Source of the DNA: Pardosa pseudoannulata
Lineage: Eukaryota > Arthropoda > Arachnida > Araneae > Lycosidae
Length of the DNA: 64,000 bases
Direction: 5' to 3'
Assembly (NCBI GenBank): GCA_032207245.1
Contig: CM063504.1
Coordinates: 16,825,535 to 16,889,534 of the forward strand
Part shown: one piece after another, positions 11,009 to 22,679 of the stretch
How positions within the stretch are numbered: position 1 is the stretch's first letter
Layout: every line of letters begins with the position of its first letter
Program-made: the position numbers and the translations under genes
Notes under the pieces: generated by a model
The model's input: the letters and a program-made list of their open reading frames with translations, nothing else
Databases searched by the model: none
What the model was told of the DNA's origin: nothing

Positions 11009-12672
11009 GTCGGGAGGGGGAACAAAGTTTTCAAATTTACGTCCTTCACTTCCGCTACGAATCGAGTATTTGATAAGAGGTTTTAGTGTTTTATTTTTAG
11101 CTATATTACTGGATTTTATTTCCCCGATTTGGTTAGAAAAAAATATTTTATCCATTTTAGTGAACTTTAAAAATAAGAAAAGTTTACCCGGGAAACATTT
11201 CTGTATACATTTTTATGTATTCAATGTATTCTAAAGTTATATAAATGCTAATCGACTAAATGGACGATAAAAAAACGTGGAATAATACTGGGGAAGAAAA
11301 AAGTTAGCACTATTTTAAGAATTCAATGAATGATTGTGAATTTTATTTTTAAAAAATTTTCAACAGAAATATTTTAACATGACAGATAATAAAAAAATAT
11401 GAGAAAATTCCATAAAAGCGAAATTCGAATAAAAAACAAGCTCTGATGAAAGAAAGATATAAAAAGGTGGAAAAAAAATGAGACACAATAAAAGTAATGT
11501 TCGAAAAGTGGGAACTTCAGATTAACATAGCGCTTAAAACCAAGAAACAACAAAACAAAGCAGAAAACTTCAAACCAAACTTCAAAAGTTGCAGTTTTTT
11601 TTTCCGCTTCTCCTCACCACACCACACCGTTTATTTATGCCGCAACAAAGCATATAACATTTGGGATTATAATTTTTGCAGAAAACCTCAAATTAAAGCA
11701 GCTGCTCAGTATGTTTTGTTTTTGCTTAATGTTGTTGCTTGCACGGCGCAGATGGTACTTTTTGGAGGGTTTTTACGAATATGCTTCACTTTTTATGTGT
11801 TATTCCATAGAACTTTTTTTTTTGTTCATTTTTTTTTTATAATGCGGGCTCTCCGGTGCTTTCATTTGCACGGCATTGTTATAGACACGGAATCATGAAG
11901 GAATATTAAACGACAAGCTATGCAGGTATTAGTCGAAATTATTAAATGATAAACGCGAGCCCGCACGCTATTCTGTAGTCTGCTTTCTTATTGTAATGCA
12001 GTTTCTTTCTTGCCATTTTTTTTTTCGAGTTTGTTTTTCCTTAAGGCCTTCAAGTTTCTTTTTGTTTCGTTTTCGGGGAGGATTTTTTTTACAGCGAAAA
12101 AATAAGCCACACCTTGGGTTTTTAAAAAATTTGGAAATGAAAAGGGCAACGTTAAAAAATACCAGGGAATATTTTAAAATGGATGAAACGGAATACGGAA
12201 AGAAAAAGGAAGGGGAGAAAAGGTAACAAATTAAAAGATATTCCCTTTTTTATCCCCACGCCTTCACCGGATACTGCGGAATTACTTAATACAAAAAGAG
12301 AATTATAAACAGTTTTACTTACCATAACGGAAACAGAAAAAGTTAATTTGAAATTTAATTTGACAGCTATGGCGCTGTACATTTTTTAGCGCTTTATTTT
12401 TTGCGTACCAGCTTTGAGGAATTTTTTGTGCTTGTATGAGTGATAAATATTATGTCACTAAAGTAACAAATTTATTTTTAGGTCTTTTAAAATTTTTCAA
12501 AAAATATTTTTTGACTACAACAAACTAGACTGGCTCGTTGGAAGACTATGGTCAATGTTTTGATAAAATAAGGGTTAATTGGACCAATTTATTGATTTGG
12601 GGCGTTACAGTCTTTAAAATAATTTAAAGGATTGTGAAAACGGAACCCATATCTTAAAGAAGATTATTAAGG
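10773..12672. other. AT-rich DNA with a long poly(T)
   Basis: It contains a run of about 30 T at 10975-11007, possibly the poly(A) tail of a retro-inserted sequence on the minus strand. It is followed by the GC-rich word GGTCGGGAGGGGG. The 133-codon frame at 11497-11898 is rich in Phe/Lys from T and A runs and has no recognisable domain, so I do not call it a gene. Confidence 0.45.
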
Positions 12673-12722
12673 GTTACGAATATCCGTTCCAGAAGTGGAA
12701 TTCAAATCTTCAGACTTCGGTT
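12673..12722 (-). mobile_element. SINE-A fragment abutting a LINE tail
   Basis: Read on the minus strand, about 48 bp align with the SINE-A B-box region and its downstream body (CCGAAGTC...GAATTCCACTTC...GGATATTCGTAACC), at roughly two-thirds identity by eye. It lies immediately next to the 3' end of the non-LTR element and in the same orientation. Confidence 0.45.
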
Positions 12723-13385
12723 AGATTTAGGGTGGGGCGGCCCATAAGAGCACCAGCACTGCGACCCAAGACCTATTGTACTGACCCCCCCCATTTACTT
12801 GAACAAAAGATTCCCAGCAATAAGTTAAGAAATATTAACAATTAAGTTTCAGAGAGACCAATAACTGATATAAATCTAAGCAGCGATTTAACCGAGAAGT
12901 TGGTCAGCTCCCACGGCTCGATGAATTGATAACCAAGAAATTCAAATCTTTTGGCAGAGTAGTAGTCACATTCACACAAAATGTGTAAGGAACTCTACAT
13001 CGCCATATGGCACCCCTACATACCGGGCTGTCCGTGATGCCAATAATGTTAAGGTTCCTCTTGAAGCAACAGTGACCAGTCAACAGACTAATGGCCGCCC
13101 TTAGCTCATTCCTACTGAGCTTAAGTAGCTCGTTAGCCCTCATCCAGGGATATCTTTGATTAAGCTCCTAAGTCTGCCATTGATTTCCAGAATTAAGCCA
13201 AGGCCTATAAGTCTCTCATACTAGGAGGTCCTTAACAGTCTTTCTAACTACATTATGAGGAAGACCAAGTACCGGTTCCGGCCCAATGAAGGGCAGCTCA
13301 GAACCGTACTTTGCGAGATTATCGGCAATTAGATTTCGATTACTGTAAAATAGAATGCGAGTATTCAGAGACAACCCAGCTTAAC
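12723..13385 (-). pseudogene. 3' end of a non-LTR retrotransposon (RNase H and tail)
   Basis: Translated on the minus strand, the segment gives pieces in order: NRNLIADNLAKYGSELPFIG then PEPVLGLPHNVVRK (about 13349-13230), a region with in-frame stops, and from 13143 MRANELLKLSRNELRAAISL then LTGHCCFKRNLNIIGITDSP (the frame ends at 12904). These match the end of the RNase H domain and the zinc-knuckle-like C-terminus (LSRxxLRxxxxLLTGHC...GI.DSPxCR) of jockey/I/R1-group LINE polyproteins. The 3' untranslated part has GGGTCGCAGTGCTGG and GGCCGCCCCACCC (minus strand), then a CTAAATCTAACC tail. There are stops and frameshifts and no reverse-transcriptase domain, so this is a dead, 5'-truncated copy. 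Confidence 0.8.
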
Positions 13386-13573
13386 TAGATTGTTTAAAAA
13401 AATTAAATTGTTTTAGTAAAAACTAAAAAATTTAAAACTGAATTACAAATTGGTTCTAAATACTGATTTCATCAATGTCGGTTAAAGTTAACTGGGAAAT
13501 AACTATCGTGGTGTTTTAATCGAAGATTAGATCTAATAGGTAATCGTGAGACTGAAATAATATCCAAAATTGC

Positions 13574-13918
13574 AAACGCAAAATGTTGTTGCCAATGCCA
13601 CTTGGACCAGAGGCCACACTTATTAAGCGGAGAGCCTTTCGTTTTGACGAGAACTGCTAGGGTAAAAGAACACCTTAGCTCAAATGGGCCCCCGTAATTT
13701 AAAAGCTGGGACCAAGTAGAAAATTCCTATGCTTGGCCTTCCACTACCAGAGGTATTATTTGAGGACTTGGAGGACATTGTGACCACAAACATATTTTAC
13801 GTACCTCAGTCACTAATGACGTACACGGTAAATATTAGCCAGATCAGGACATAAACCCGCAACCCTTCAGTTTCGAGACCGTTTTACTTTGCCGACTGAG
13901 TTATCGAAGTGCAAATAC
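13574..13918 (-). mobile_element. SINE-B copy (second tRNA-derived family)
   Basis: On the minus strand the head shows an A-box-like ACTCAGTCGGCAAAG and a B-box-like GGGTTGCGGGTTTATGTCC. These are followed by a body shared with the copy at 41665-42757 (on the plus strand: GACCAAG.AGAAAATT, GACATTG.GACCA, CCCAGTCACCA/CCTCAGTCACTA, ACACGGTA.AT). The distal end has GTTGTTG, the reverse of a CAA tail. Imperfect flanking words, TGCAAACGCAAA and TGCAAATACAAA, are a plausible diverged target duplication. Confidence 0.7.
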
Positions 13919-14335
13919 AAATTAAAAGTTATAATTAACATAAAAATGATGATGATAAATCGTTCAATATTTATTGAGAGAAAGTAAACGAAATTCACAG
14001 TTACATTATTTAGTATCAGTTTCTAAACCTTTCACAATTGCAGCTCATATATAATTTATCGCTTCTTCTAAAATGCTACTAAATACTAACATTTCTAAAA
14101 GCTCCTTAAAATCAAGGTATAAAAAACTTAACAATTGAAAAGTTCGATAGCGTATCGAGACACTGTATAATCTTGCCATAATAGGCCAAAAAACAAATTA
14201 ATATGCTAGTCGAGTATAAAATGGTATTTCAATTAAATACATTACTGCAGATGAAGATATTGAAAAGAAAGTCAGCATTCCATAATAACAAATCATCTTG
14301 AAAAAAAAAATTTTTTTTTCCCGATGCTATCTGGA
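13919..14335. other. AT-rich DNA, nothing recognised
   Basis: About 400 bp without a recognisable gene or repeat. Confidence 0.5.
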
Positions 14336-14790
14336 CCATTTATGAATATCAAACATAACGCGCCAAAGGAGGCCAAGCCGGTGTGGCGTGAAATAAACTG
14401 CGAGTCAAAAAGTATCAAACTCGCCGCTAAATATCAAAAGAGGAAAAAAAAATGAAGAAAAGAGATGGTAAGGGAGAAAAAAAAAACTGGAATAGCTGAA
14501 AAATTATTTTGCCCACAGCAGCGTTACAACTTGAACTACTTTTTTTTTTGTACTACGCCTTGTACGCGCCCGTCCATGTCTCACATCTGATTGGTTGCCA
14601 TTGGCACACGATCGTCTCCCGTTAACGACAGGACAAATCGGAGCAGTATATCACGTGACACAAACGAAAGTCTACCATCTTGTTTCTTTTGTTTTTGCTG
14701 TTCACTTCCGTCGACACTTTTCTTCGGTTCAATCCACTTCATTTTTACTTCTTGCTTTTGTTTGGAGAGGATAAACGCTTTTCATCTTCC
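14336..14790. promoter_or_regulatory. Promoter- or enhancer-like less AT-rich block
   Basis: Non-repetitive sequence richer in CpG than its surroundings. Visible words are GATTGG (14589-14594) and CCATTGG (14598-14604), both of CCAAT-box type; TCACGTGAC (14651-14659), a palindromic E-box of USF/MiT-TFE type; and ACCATCTTG (14674-14682), the reverse of the YY1 core AAGATGG. CCAAT, CACGTGAC and YY1 words within 100 bp are typical of TATA-less promoters. No transcript is visible downstream, so this remains composition- and motif-based. Confidence 0.35.
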
Positions 14791-15095
14791 TTTCGTCGTT
14801 TTTTTTTTCTCCCTCTCTCTTTTTTCCAGGTAGATAGATAGAAAAACAAGTAAATTCCACATTGTGTTCCACACCGGAACATTTTTAACGGTAAAATAAC
14901 CACCGGATGTAAATATATTTTTGTAACCTTGTAGGTAATTACTTATTTTTTAATCGAAATGAACTATCATGGTGGTCAGTACTTGGAATGTGATAAACGT
15001 ATCTAAATTTCACAGAGAATGTAATGAAAATATGAGACTTAAATAAACCATTTTATAGTCGAAATTTAGCAAAAAAAACATCATGATTTTTAGAT
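14791..15095. other. Spacer with a long pyrimidine tract ending in CAG
   Basis: A pyrimidine run of about 25 bases ends in CAG/GTAGATAG near 14830, which would suit a splice acceptor. The sequence after it has early stops in all plus-strand frames, so I do not call an exon. Confidence 0.4.
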
Positions 15096-15525
15096 CAGTA
15101 GCGTAGCATGTAAAGCTACTTTGCTAGGGGCTACAAAATCCCTCTCGTTCAATTAATATGAGGCATAGTAATGCTATACTTTTTATTTTTAAAGTTAATT
15201 CTAAAAATTTCTTCAGCGAAATTTTTTTATCATATAGCACCAGTCAGTAGCTTTTGCGTAATATATTTATTGCATTTTTGATTAAAAGTTTTTTTTTCAT
15301 GTAATAAAACTGTTTTTAGAAAATTAATTATTAATATAAGATGTCAACATTTTTCCATGATTAAACTTTATTTTAAAGTTTGTAAAAAATTTTAATCTAT
15401 GAAAAAAAAACTTTTTTGAGCTTAATACTTACTTTGCTTTGAAAAATTTTATAATATATTTTTAAGGAAGATTGTGACAAATTTGGCATCAGCCTCGGGA
15501 AATGGAAACCTATACTACGTCACTA
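15096..15525. mobile_element. Non-autonomous TIR element, copy 1 (CAGTAGCGTAGC family)
   Basis: The left end starts CAGTAGCGTAGC. The right end, ACTACGTCACTA, is its approximate reverse complement. Internal words (ATAAAACTGTTTTTAG, GACAAATTTG) recur in the same order in the element at 44642-45445, which begins with the same 12 bases. Ends of the form CAGTGGCGTAGC are common in hAT-like non-autonomous elements, but I could not define an 8-bp target duplication, so the superfamily is unassigned. Confidence 0.55.
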
Positions 15526-16001
15526 TGTTAGGTACGTCTTATAGCTTTCAAATCTACATATACAATGAACATTTATAAAAATTATGCTTACCTAGAAATG
15601 GCGTCCAACTTTTCCAGCACCAATTGCAATTAGAAATTCTTTAAAAGATAAAAAAAAGTAGTAATTAGTTTAGTTTACACATTTTACAATCAGCAACACA
15701 CAGAACTTAATTAAACCTAAAAATCTATTTATGTTTAAAAATATCTGTGCAAAGGTTTATTTAAACATTTACTCTTATAAACTAATCTTGAAACACTTTG
15801 ATTCAAATATAATTTGCATTTCTAACGTCTCCGTTTTAAATAGGGTATATTCTTCCGTTCGTGACTCACCAGTTATATTACGTTTTACTGTATTCTGCGT
15901 TTTTCGATATTTAAAAAGATATGAACATGAAGAGAGTGGCAGTATTGCTCTTGGTGTACCAATTTCATTTTGGTCAGGTAAATGTATAAGTGAATCATAT
16001 G

Positions 16002-17513
16002 TTAACCTATTAATGCCCAAGTCATTACTGCCAAATATATATTGCTAAATATCTTAATCAAATCTCATCTAAATCTTCATATAAAATCCTTTATATAATA
16101 ATATCTCTATATATTCTTTGTAAGTTTATTATTACAATTATTAAGGACTCACAGGGTAAAATAAATGAAATTTTAATAACTTAATATTACAATTGATCAT
16201 CACTGATCAGAAGTCATTTTAAAATTCTACGATATTATTTATAAAAATAGAAGAACTTCGTGGAAAGATCTTTGGTTCCACAGCATTTTAACCATTTTTT
16301 TATAGTTCAAGAACGAACAAAAATCCAATGTAGGCAGCAGCAAAACAGGTGAAAATCGCCCCCAGAGTCAGTAAAGAAAAAATGATTTATTCGGGTAAAT
16401 TCTATGTAAATGCTGAAACTCACCCTTAACACCTTGACTAGATTTGAGATAAGATTTCACGTCAGGCATTTTAAATAAAAATAATTATTGAATAAAAGTA
16501 TAAAAATAAGGAAATTCGAAAAGAAAATTTTAAGAACAAAATCAGTTTATGATAAAATTTAAATGCACTTTAAGATATTAATATACGTTAATTTAGAACT
16601 ATACAAAATTACAATTTTTTTTAAGAAATGCGGGCACTTTCTTTTATTATCATCTTACCGTAAAATCCGCTGATTTGTTGCCCTTTTTATTATGGAAGTA
16701 TCATATATGTAGGGCGACTTTGCACCCTATGAGAGAGCAACACGTAAATACATCCTAGCCTTACTTGGGAATCGAACCCAAACCAAACAGAAGCACAATA
16801 CGCTTACTACTAAACAATCTGGTCTGCAAATTATAATAATAAATGCAGGAAATAGCCAACACACTTTATAAAGTTTCCATGCTCATTTTGTTTCTCGAAA
16901 GATTGTTTTAAATTAAGAAGTAATTCACCCAACTTCCTGTATTTTGCTCTGTTTTTCTGTATTATGAAAATGCATATGTTTGAAGAGCTTTTTCAACCAA
17001 TCGAATAAATAAACATAATATTCGCCTTGTTACATATACTATACTGTATATGGAAGGTTAATAAACCAGCCAAAATGTTTGGGGAAATTTTTTAGGGAAG
17101 GTTTTTCTTGCAATAATATCTGATCCAGAGCTGCATAGGAAGACGACTTTTTATATAAGCAGTAATAGCAGGTGTTCGAGAGACGGCGAAAATGGGTGTG
17201 CACCAGATATTTGTTCGATATTATTACATGTAAACACGGTACTGTAAAGTGAAGATTAGTAATAAATGAAGCTATTTATTATGACTGCAGTCGACGTCGA
17301 CAAAGTAAATTTATTAGAAAGAATCGAAGTATCATAAAATGTCGATACCAATGAGAAAATTATAAATAAGAACAGATGCTCGAAAATTAGATTGTTCATA
17401 GCATTCCCATTTACCTTTGCTGAAAAGGAAAAGTTGTTCCATGAAAACCTAAAAATTCTACAGATCATGTTTTATTTGTTCCTAAAAAATGACACTAGGC
17501 GTTAATGTGTTAA
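16002..17513. mobile_element. TTAA-bounded element, group III copy 1 (with inserts)
   Basis: The left end TTAACCTATTAATGCCCAAG and right end GACACTAGGCGTTAATGTGTTAA match those of the copy at 29136-29650. Interior words also match in order: GGACT.CACAG...AAATAAAT, TTTTAAAAT..TA.GAT, TTAGATTGTTCATA and AAAATTCTAC. The copy is about 1 kb longer than the 515-bp copy. Part of the excess is a tRNA-like SINE at 16690-16832. Terminal TTAA is the piggyBac-type target site, so this is probably a non-autonomous piggyBac-like element. Confidence 0.6.
16690..16832 (-). mobile_element. tRNA-derived SINE-like insert (third type)
   Basis: On the minus strand, CAGATTGTTTAGTAGTAAGC resembles an A-box region and GGGTTCGATTCCCAAG is a near-canonical B box and T-arm, spaced as in a tRNA. 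Downstream are words such as GTTGCTCTCTCATAGGGTGC. The tRNA part does not fold as an intact gene, so a SINE or tRNA pseudogene is the better reading. It lies inside the TTAA-bounded element. Confidence 0.5.
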
Positions 17514-19283
17514 TCATTTGCATACCAGCAAAAGTGAAAAAGTAGGTGGAAGGTTCAGCTCTGAACAACATTAGAATAAAAGAATTTTATAAATTTATAA
17601 TGTCTTACTGAGATATTTCCATCTGTAATTGCTGATATTAGTCATCGATATAAACTTCATTATAATATCACATCCTACGCAATTTATAATGAAGATTTAT
17701 CGAGACTAAATAGTTGTATGCATCATGGATGTTAGGGTAAAGCAGGTCCCACCAGGTTATTTCACCTGCGGTTTCTGTTGCAAGTAACATAATGATTTGT
17801 TCTAGACTCCAGCATAGCTCTAACACAGGTGCTCCAAACTAAATTATGCATTTTAGAGATAATAAATTTAATTTTATGCATTAAAAAATTTAAATGAAGA
17901 CGACATGGAAAAAAAATAAAGTTCAATAAATGAATAAATTTTCCATACAATGTATGAATACAGCATGAAAGACCAAAAATGATTTGAGAAAAAAAAAATC
18001 CAATGAATTATTTATACATGAGAGTAATTTTGCAGACTATTAATATCAACCTCATTACAATGTCGCATTAAAACTTCGCAGAGCTGCAGGAGATTTCGTT
18101 TTAATGGAATACATAATTTTATCGTCATTTTGAAACAGAAAGAGAATGGTTCGGGAATATTCCATCATGTACATGAAAATTATGCACCTATTAAAATTAG
18201 CACATTTATCTTAAAGTCACTACATTAATTACGATTGCTATCTGCAAGTTAAGAAGGAGAAGTCCATACATGGAAAAACGGGTGAAACTCGTTTTTGAAG
18301 GATACTAGAGATTTTTATTAAAGGCAGTCCTTTTGAATATATATGAACGGAGCAATTATATGCCAGATACACATATATATATTTAATGACGTTTAAAATT
18401 CAAAGAAAGAGGATAAAGAAAATATTTGGGATAATTATTATAGCTCCGTAACATTTTTTTGGAGCAACCACAGGTACTGATTACAATGATATTCAAAGAT
18501 AAGTCTGTGGATAAATATTCATTAGACATGTTTTACACCCAGATTGCTTCGTTTTGGGAGGGGTTTGTTAGCGATGCAAGGGCTATGTATCTAATAACAT
18601 TGTAATGCAATGTTACAGTAGACTTTGAGGTGTCAAATTGAAATATTGATACAAAGTTTTTTCTTTTGGTTTTCAAATTGCTAATGAGGATAACTAATGG
18701 GGGGAAAATATCCACAGCGTACAGGTAAAAACTTTTAAAATCGTGCCATTTAGTAGTAATTGCAAGACGCTATGCATTAAAAGAAACTTTCGATTCTTAA
18801 AATCTTCACTATAACAGGTTTTTTTTCGATTCATTATAAAATAAAAAGTTCTGTACTTCTTATTATAGAATGAATTTTTTTTACAAGTTCTTAAATAACG
18901 TTCTAACTAAAGAAGGATTTAGTTTTACTATTTCAAGTGATACATGATTAAAAATATAAATATATATATATACACCAAATTTAAAGAAAAAGTGAAATTC
19001 ACTTACTCGCAAGATAACTTTTCAAATTTGCATATTAGAGACTAAATTTTTACTTTCATTTGAAATTAAATATCTATTTTATTCTGTAGACAAAAGTTTT
19101 ACAGGTATCTGACATTTTAAAATTGAAAATAAAATAAAAACTGTTAAGAAATTGAAAACTTAAAAAATATTAGTTATTTTTAAAAATATTAATATATTTA
19201 TCATACTGTAAAACTTTATATATTGTTCTGAATACTAAGGTAGGGGTTCACAGAATAAAGATTATAATTAGTTTCTATTTGAT
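17514..19283. other. AT-rich DNA, nothing recognised
   Basis: About 1.8 kb with no recognisable gene, RNA or terminal-repeat element. A short TA run lies at 18957-18972. Confidence 0.5.
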
Positions 19284-19660
19284 ATAAAAAATTAGTTTCT
19301 AATTTATGTATTTCAACATTTCAACATTACGTATTGCAACATTTATACACTGCAAATGTATTTCTATTTTTTCACTTGGTGTAAAAAAAATTGGTGTTTT
19401 TTAAAGTATTCCTTCATATAATAAGAATTTTTTATAAGACCTCTATCATACAGTAAGATATAGAATAAAAAATATTAGTATCTAATTTATATGTCAGCAG
19501 TTATTTTGAGGGCAAATGAATTTCTATATTTTTACACCAAATGAAGTAATTCTTAATATAATAATTTTTATATATTGAGACCCATATTAATGTTCTAAGA
19601 AAACTTTTATTCTAAATAGAGCAAAATAATTCGTATGGAATAAAAAATAGTCTGTTACAG
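19284..19660. repeat. Diverged direct repeat, period about 180 bp
   Basis: The stretch around 19284-19400 (TATAAAAAATTAGTTTCTAA, GCAAATGTATTTCTATTTTT) recurs in altered form at 19466-19550 (AATAAAAAATATTAGTATCT, GCAAATGAATTTCTATATTT). A short third echo begins near 19638. The low complexity of the DNA makes this uncertain. Confidence 0.35.
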
Positions 19661-20394
19661 TAAAAATGTTACAGCTTAAAAGCATTTATGTTGCCTTAAT
19701 TTGTATTTTACCTTATAAAAAGCAATATCAGGCAATATTTGGCTAATTCAAATGTTAGACTTTGAAAACAGAGGCTTTTTTTCTATTTAAATTTTTATAA
19801 TACATTACAAGAATGTCAATAGTTTCAAAATGCCTTTAGGGAATGTGACAACAATGGAATACAACAATGGACATAAAAATCAAAAAGTTTAAAAAACGTC
19901 TTTTTAGTTCAAAACCAGAGTTATCTTCTAATTCCTAAGTAAAATAATAACATTTTTAAAGCAATCCCACGAGATAAACACACTACGGCAACCTGGTAGG
20001 GAGTCAACACTTTTACACTTTGAGGGGGAAAAAAGCAAAAACTTAATTATTTTCTTAAGGTACAGTTGTAACTGAATTTATTTCCATTTACCAAAATCTC
20101 CCTCTGACTTTTGAATTCTTTTTAGAATTTTCGAAACGATTTGGAAAAGGAAGGATTGAGAGGAGGGGAAAAAGTAATGAAAAGGGTTAGAAAAGTTTTA
20201 AGGTACGACAAAACTTAAAGAGAGCGTTCGAACAATCCCAACACATAATGTTTTGAATCCTCTCCAGGGACGGCTTTAACCAAGTTGTTGACGAAAGCTA
20301 AAAACTTAGTATTCTTTCCCGAGCTTAGGCAAACTTTCCTGCCTCCGTTCAGCTTGAGAATAATCTAATTTCAGGATCTACAGCTTTGATTTTG
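19661..20394. other. Unassigned AT-rich DNA leading into a tandem array
   Basis: No gene is recognisable. The part from about 20255 contains words that recur in the tandem array, so the array's edge may extend to here in degraded form. Confidence 0.4.
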
Positions 20395-21165
20395 AAGTAT
20401 TTCCGTCGTTTTAGAATTTGAACCGAATAATCTAATTTAGCATTAGTCTACAGTAGCTGACTTGATTTTGCCGAAAACGAAAAACAATAACCCTTTCCGT
20501 CGTTTTAGAATTTGAACCGAAGATTTCTCAAAATTCACGTAAATGAGATCATGCTTACTTCCCTGCATTGCAGTTAGTCAATTATATTTTCTTTGACTGT
20601 AGTTCTTGACTTTGCCATTGGCACAAATATACTAGCCGAAAACGAAAAACAATCGAACGCCTTTTTTACTGCAATTTTCCTGTATGAGTATTAGAAATAA
20701 GAGTTGTACTTAACAATAATTTTAAATTTGAACCGAAGATTTCTCAAAATTCACGTAAATGAGATCATGCTTACTTCCCTGCATTGCAGTTAGTCAATTA
20801 TATTTTCTTTGACTGTAGTTCTTGACTTTGCCATTGGCACAAATATACTAGCCGAAAACGAAAAACAATCGAACCCTTTTTTTACTGCAATTTTCCTGTA
20901 TGAGTATTAGAAATAAGATTTGTACTTAACAATAATTTTAGAATTTTAACTGAAGATTTCTCAAAATTTACGTAAATGAGATCATGCCTACTTCCCTGCA
21001 TTGCAGCTAGCCAATTATATTTTCTTTGACTGTAGTTTATGACTTTGCCATTGGTACAAATATACTAGCAGAACACGAAAAACAATCGAACGCCTTTTTT
21101 ACTGCAATTTTCCTGTATGAGTATTAGGAATAAGAGTTGTACTTAACAATAATTTTAAATTAACA
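20395..21165 (+). repeat. 216-bp tandem repeat, three copies plus a partial
   Basis: The word GAAGATTTCTC occurs at 20519, 20735 and 20952, giving unit lengths of 216 and 217 bp. Copies 1 and 2 are almost identical over most of their length and copy 3 is slightly diverged. Every unit contains TTCCCTGCATTGCAG, GACTTTGCCATTGG and CGAAAAACAATCGAA. A partial unit precedes them, since TTCCGTCGTTTTAGAATTTG occurs at about 20400 and 20495. No open frame is shared by the units. Confidence 0.93.
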
Positions 21166-21287
21166 ATTATCTTTGATTCAAATTCGAAATGATGTTAATT
21201 ATAGTCAGAATTAAGGTATGTTTCACACGGTTTTCATTTTCTCCCTCCGAAAATTATACCATATAAAACTCTGAAGATAGTATAGGA

Positions 21288-21983
21288 CAGTGGTCGGCAA
21301 ACTGCGGCTCCAGAGCCTTATGTGGCTCTTTGGCTCCTTAAGTGCGGCTCTGGCACAAACAGAAGGCGCAATAATATTTTCATTAAAAAAATAAAACTTG
21401 GTAAGAAAAAATTATTCTTATTTTGATAAATAAAAATTCTTCTATAAATCGAGAACATGTATGATTTTTTATTTAAGTTAAAAGATAGATAGGTAATTAA
21501 AATTTTGTCCTGTCATACTAAAAAGTTGTATTTTTCATTCTAGCTGCACATATTACAGGTATTTTTATAAGATTTTATTACACCTGCTATATATGTTTGT
21601 GCTTCCGGTACAAAATTTGCAATCGATTTTTCGATAACTTCTATTTGTTCAAATGTTGGAAGTTTTCTTCTATTTTTAGTCATTTTAAAAGTTTGTTAAT
21701 TTGATGATGAAAAATTTTTTTTTCTTTTTAGTGCAGTTACATATATTTAAAAAATTATATATTAATATATTAATTTTTTAAAGATTTTTTTTATTTTCAT
21801 CAATTTAATAATGATAATAATTTTGTACTTGTGGCTTTAGAAAAAAATATATTTGGAATATTTTTATTACTAAATAATTATAATAATGATAATATTAATA
21901 ATTTTACTAAACAAGTAGATTTGGCTCCTAATTTTTTTAATGTTCATATTTGGCTCTTTGGCTAATAAGTTTGCCGACCACTG
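21288..21983 (-). mobile_element. Non-autonomous hAT element with perfect 8-bp TSD
   Basis: The ends are CAGTGGTCGGCAAACT and its exact reverse complement (a 16-bp terminal inverted repeat), flanked on both sides by GTATAGGA (21280-21287 and 21984-21991), an 8-bp target duplication as expected for hAT. The subterminal region repeats the GGCTCTTTGGCT motif in both arms. At 696 bp it cannot encode a full transposase, but it keeps a short N-terminal relic frame on the minus strand (21540-21683). The intact ends and duplication point to a fairly recent insertion. Confidence 0.93.
21540..21683 (-). pseudogene. Relic N-terminus of a hAT transposase
   Basis: An ATG-led frame of 47 codons reads MTKNRRKLPTFEQIEVIEKS followed by IANFVPEAQTYIAGVIKSYK and ends at a TAG. 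It is charged and helix-prone and lacks low-complexity bias, unlike chance frames here. I infer that it is the first exon or start of the parental autonomous element's transposase, because it lies within well-preserved hAT ends. No BED finger or catalytic residues remain. It could also be a chance frame. Confidence 0.4.
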
Positions 21984-22146
21984 GTATAGGATATGATAAA
22001 GATAAAATATTCTCCAGTATATAATTTGTAATAGTTTGAAGCAATTGATTTTTAGGAAAAAGAATATTACCAATAGGAACATTGTCATTATTCTGTAATA
22101 ATTGAACTAATTATTTTTATTAAATCAGTGTACACCGAATGATTGA

Positions 22147-22228
22147 TTAACCTTTTCAAAGGGGCTTGGACAGCGTATGTCCCGCAGATGAATTAGTTCT
22201 TCAGAGAGAGCCCCTTACAAAAGGTTAA
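22147..22228. mobile_element. 82-bp TTAA-bounded miniature inverted-repeat element (group VI)
   Basis: The left arm TTAACCTTTTCAAAGGGGCT is mirrored by AGCCCCTTACAAAAGGTTAA on the right with two mismatches. The whole can fold into a hairpin whose loop side carries GGACAGCGTATGTCC, itself a small inverted repeat. Both ends are TTAA. It is either a miniature TTAA-targeting transposon or a deletion derivative of one. Confidence 0.6.
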
Positions 22229-22679
22229 TGATGAAATTTCGTTGAAAATTATAAACTCGACGGGGGGGGGAGCCCCTATATCCATCTCTTTTTTTATTAT
22301 ATATATTCTATGTTCTATATTCTGCATTAAAATATGTTTTAATCGATCATGTTATTTAAAACAAAATTAACTAAACAAAATTAACAGACATTCGTAACAC
22401 AAAAATTCATTTTTTATTCCATGTTCTATACAACGTTACATTTATTTTACCACCAGGACACAATTACATCGCTGCCTGTCTCAACTAAATTTTGTCTCTA
22501 AATCTGCCGATACATCGCTAAATCTGGCGATTTAGTGACATTATTGGAGTATGTCCCACACCACGTGACACTAACTTCCGTTATACAATTTTCCTAATGC
22601 CTCAAAAAAGGGAAGTTATTAATTTATATAAATGAGAATATGCACCATCAGACTTTCAAAAGGAAATATCAGCATTTAT

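Noticed and set aside
11497..11898. 133-codon plus-strand frame
   Set aside because: Phe- and Lys-rich because of T and A runs. No domain, signal or neighbour supports it.
14790..14833. Splice acceptor-like pyrimidine tract ending CAG
   Set aside because: The following DNA has early stops in all three frames and no matching donor or coding context.
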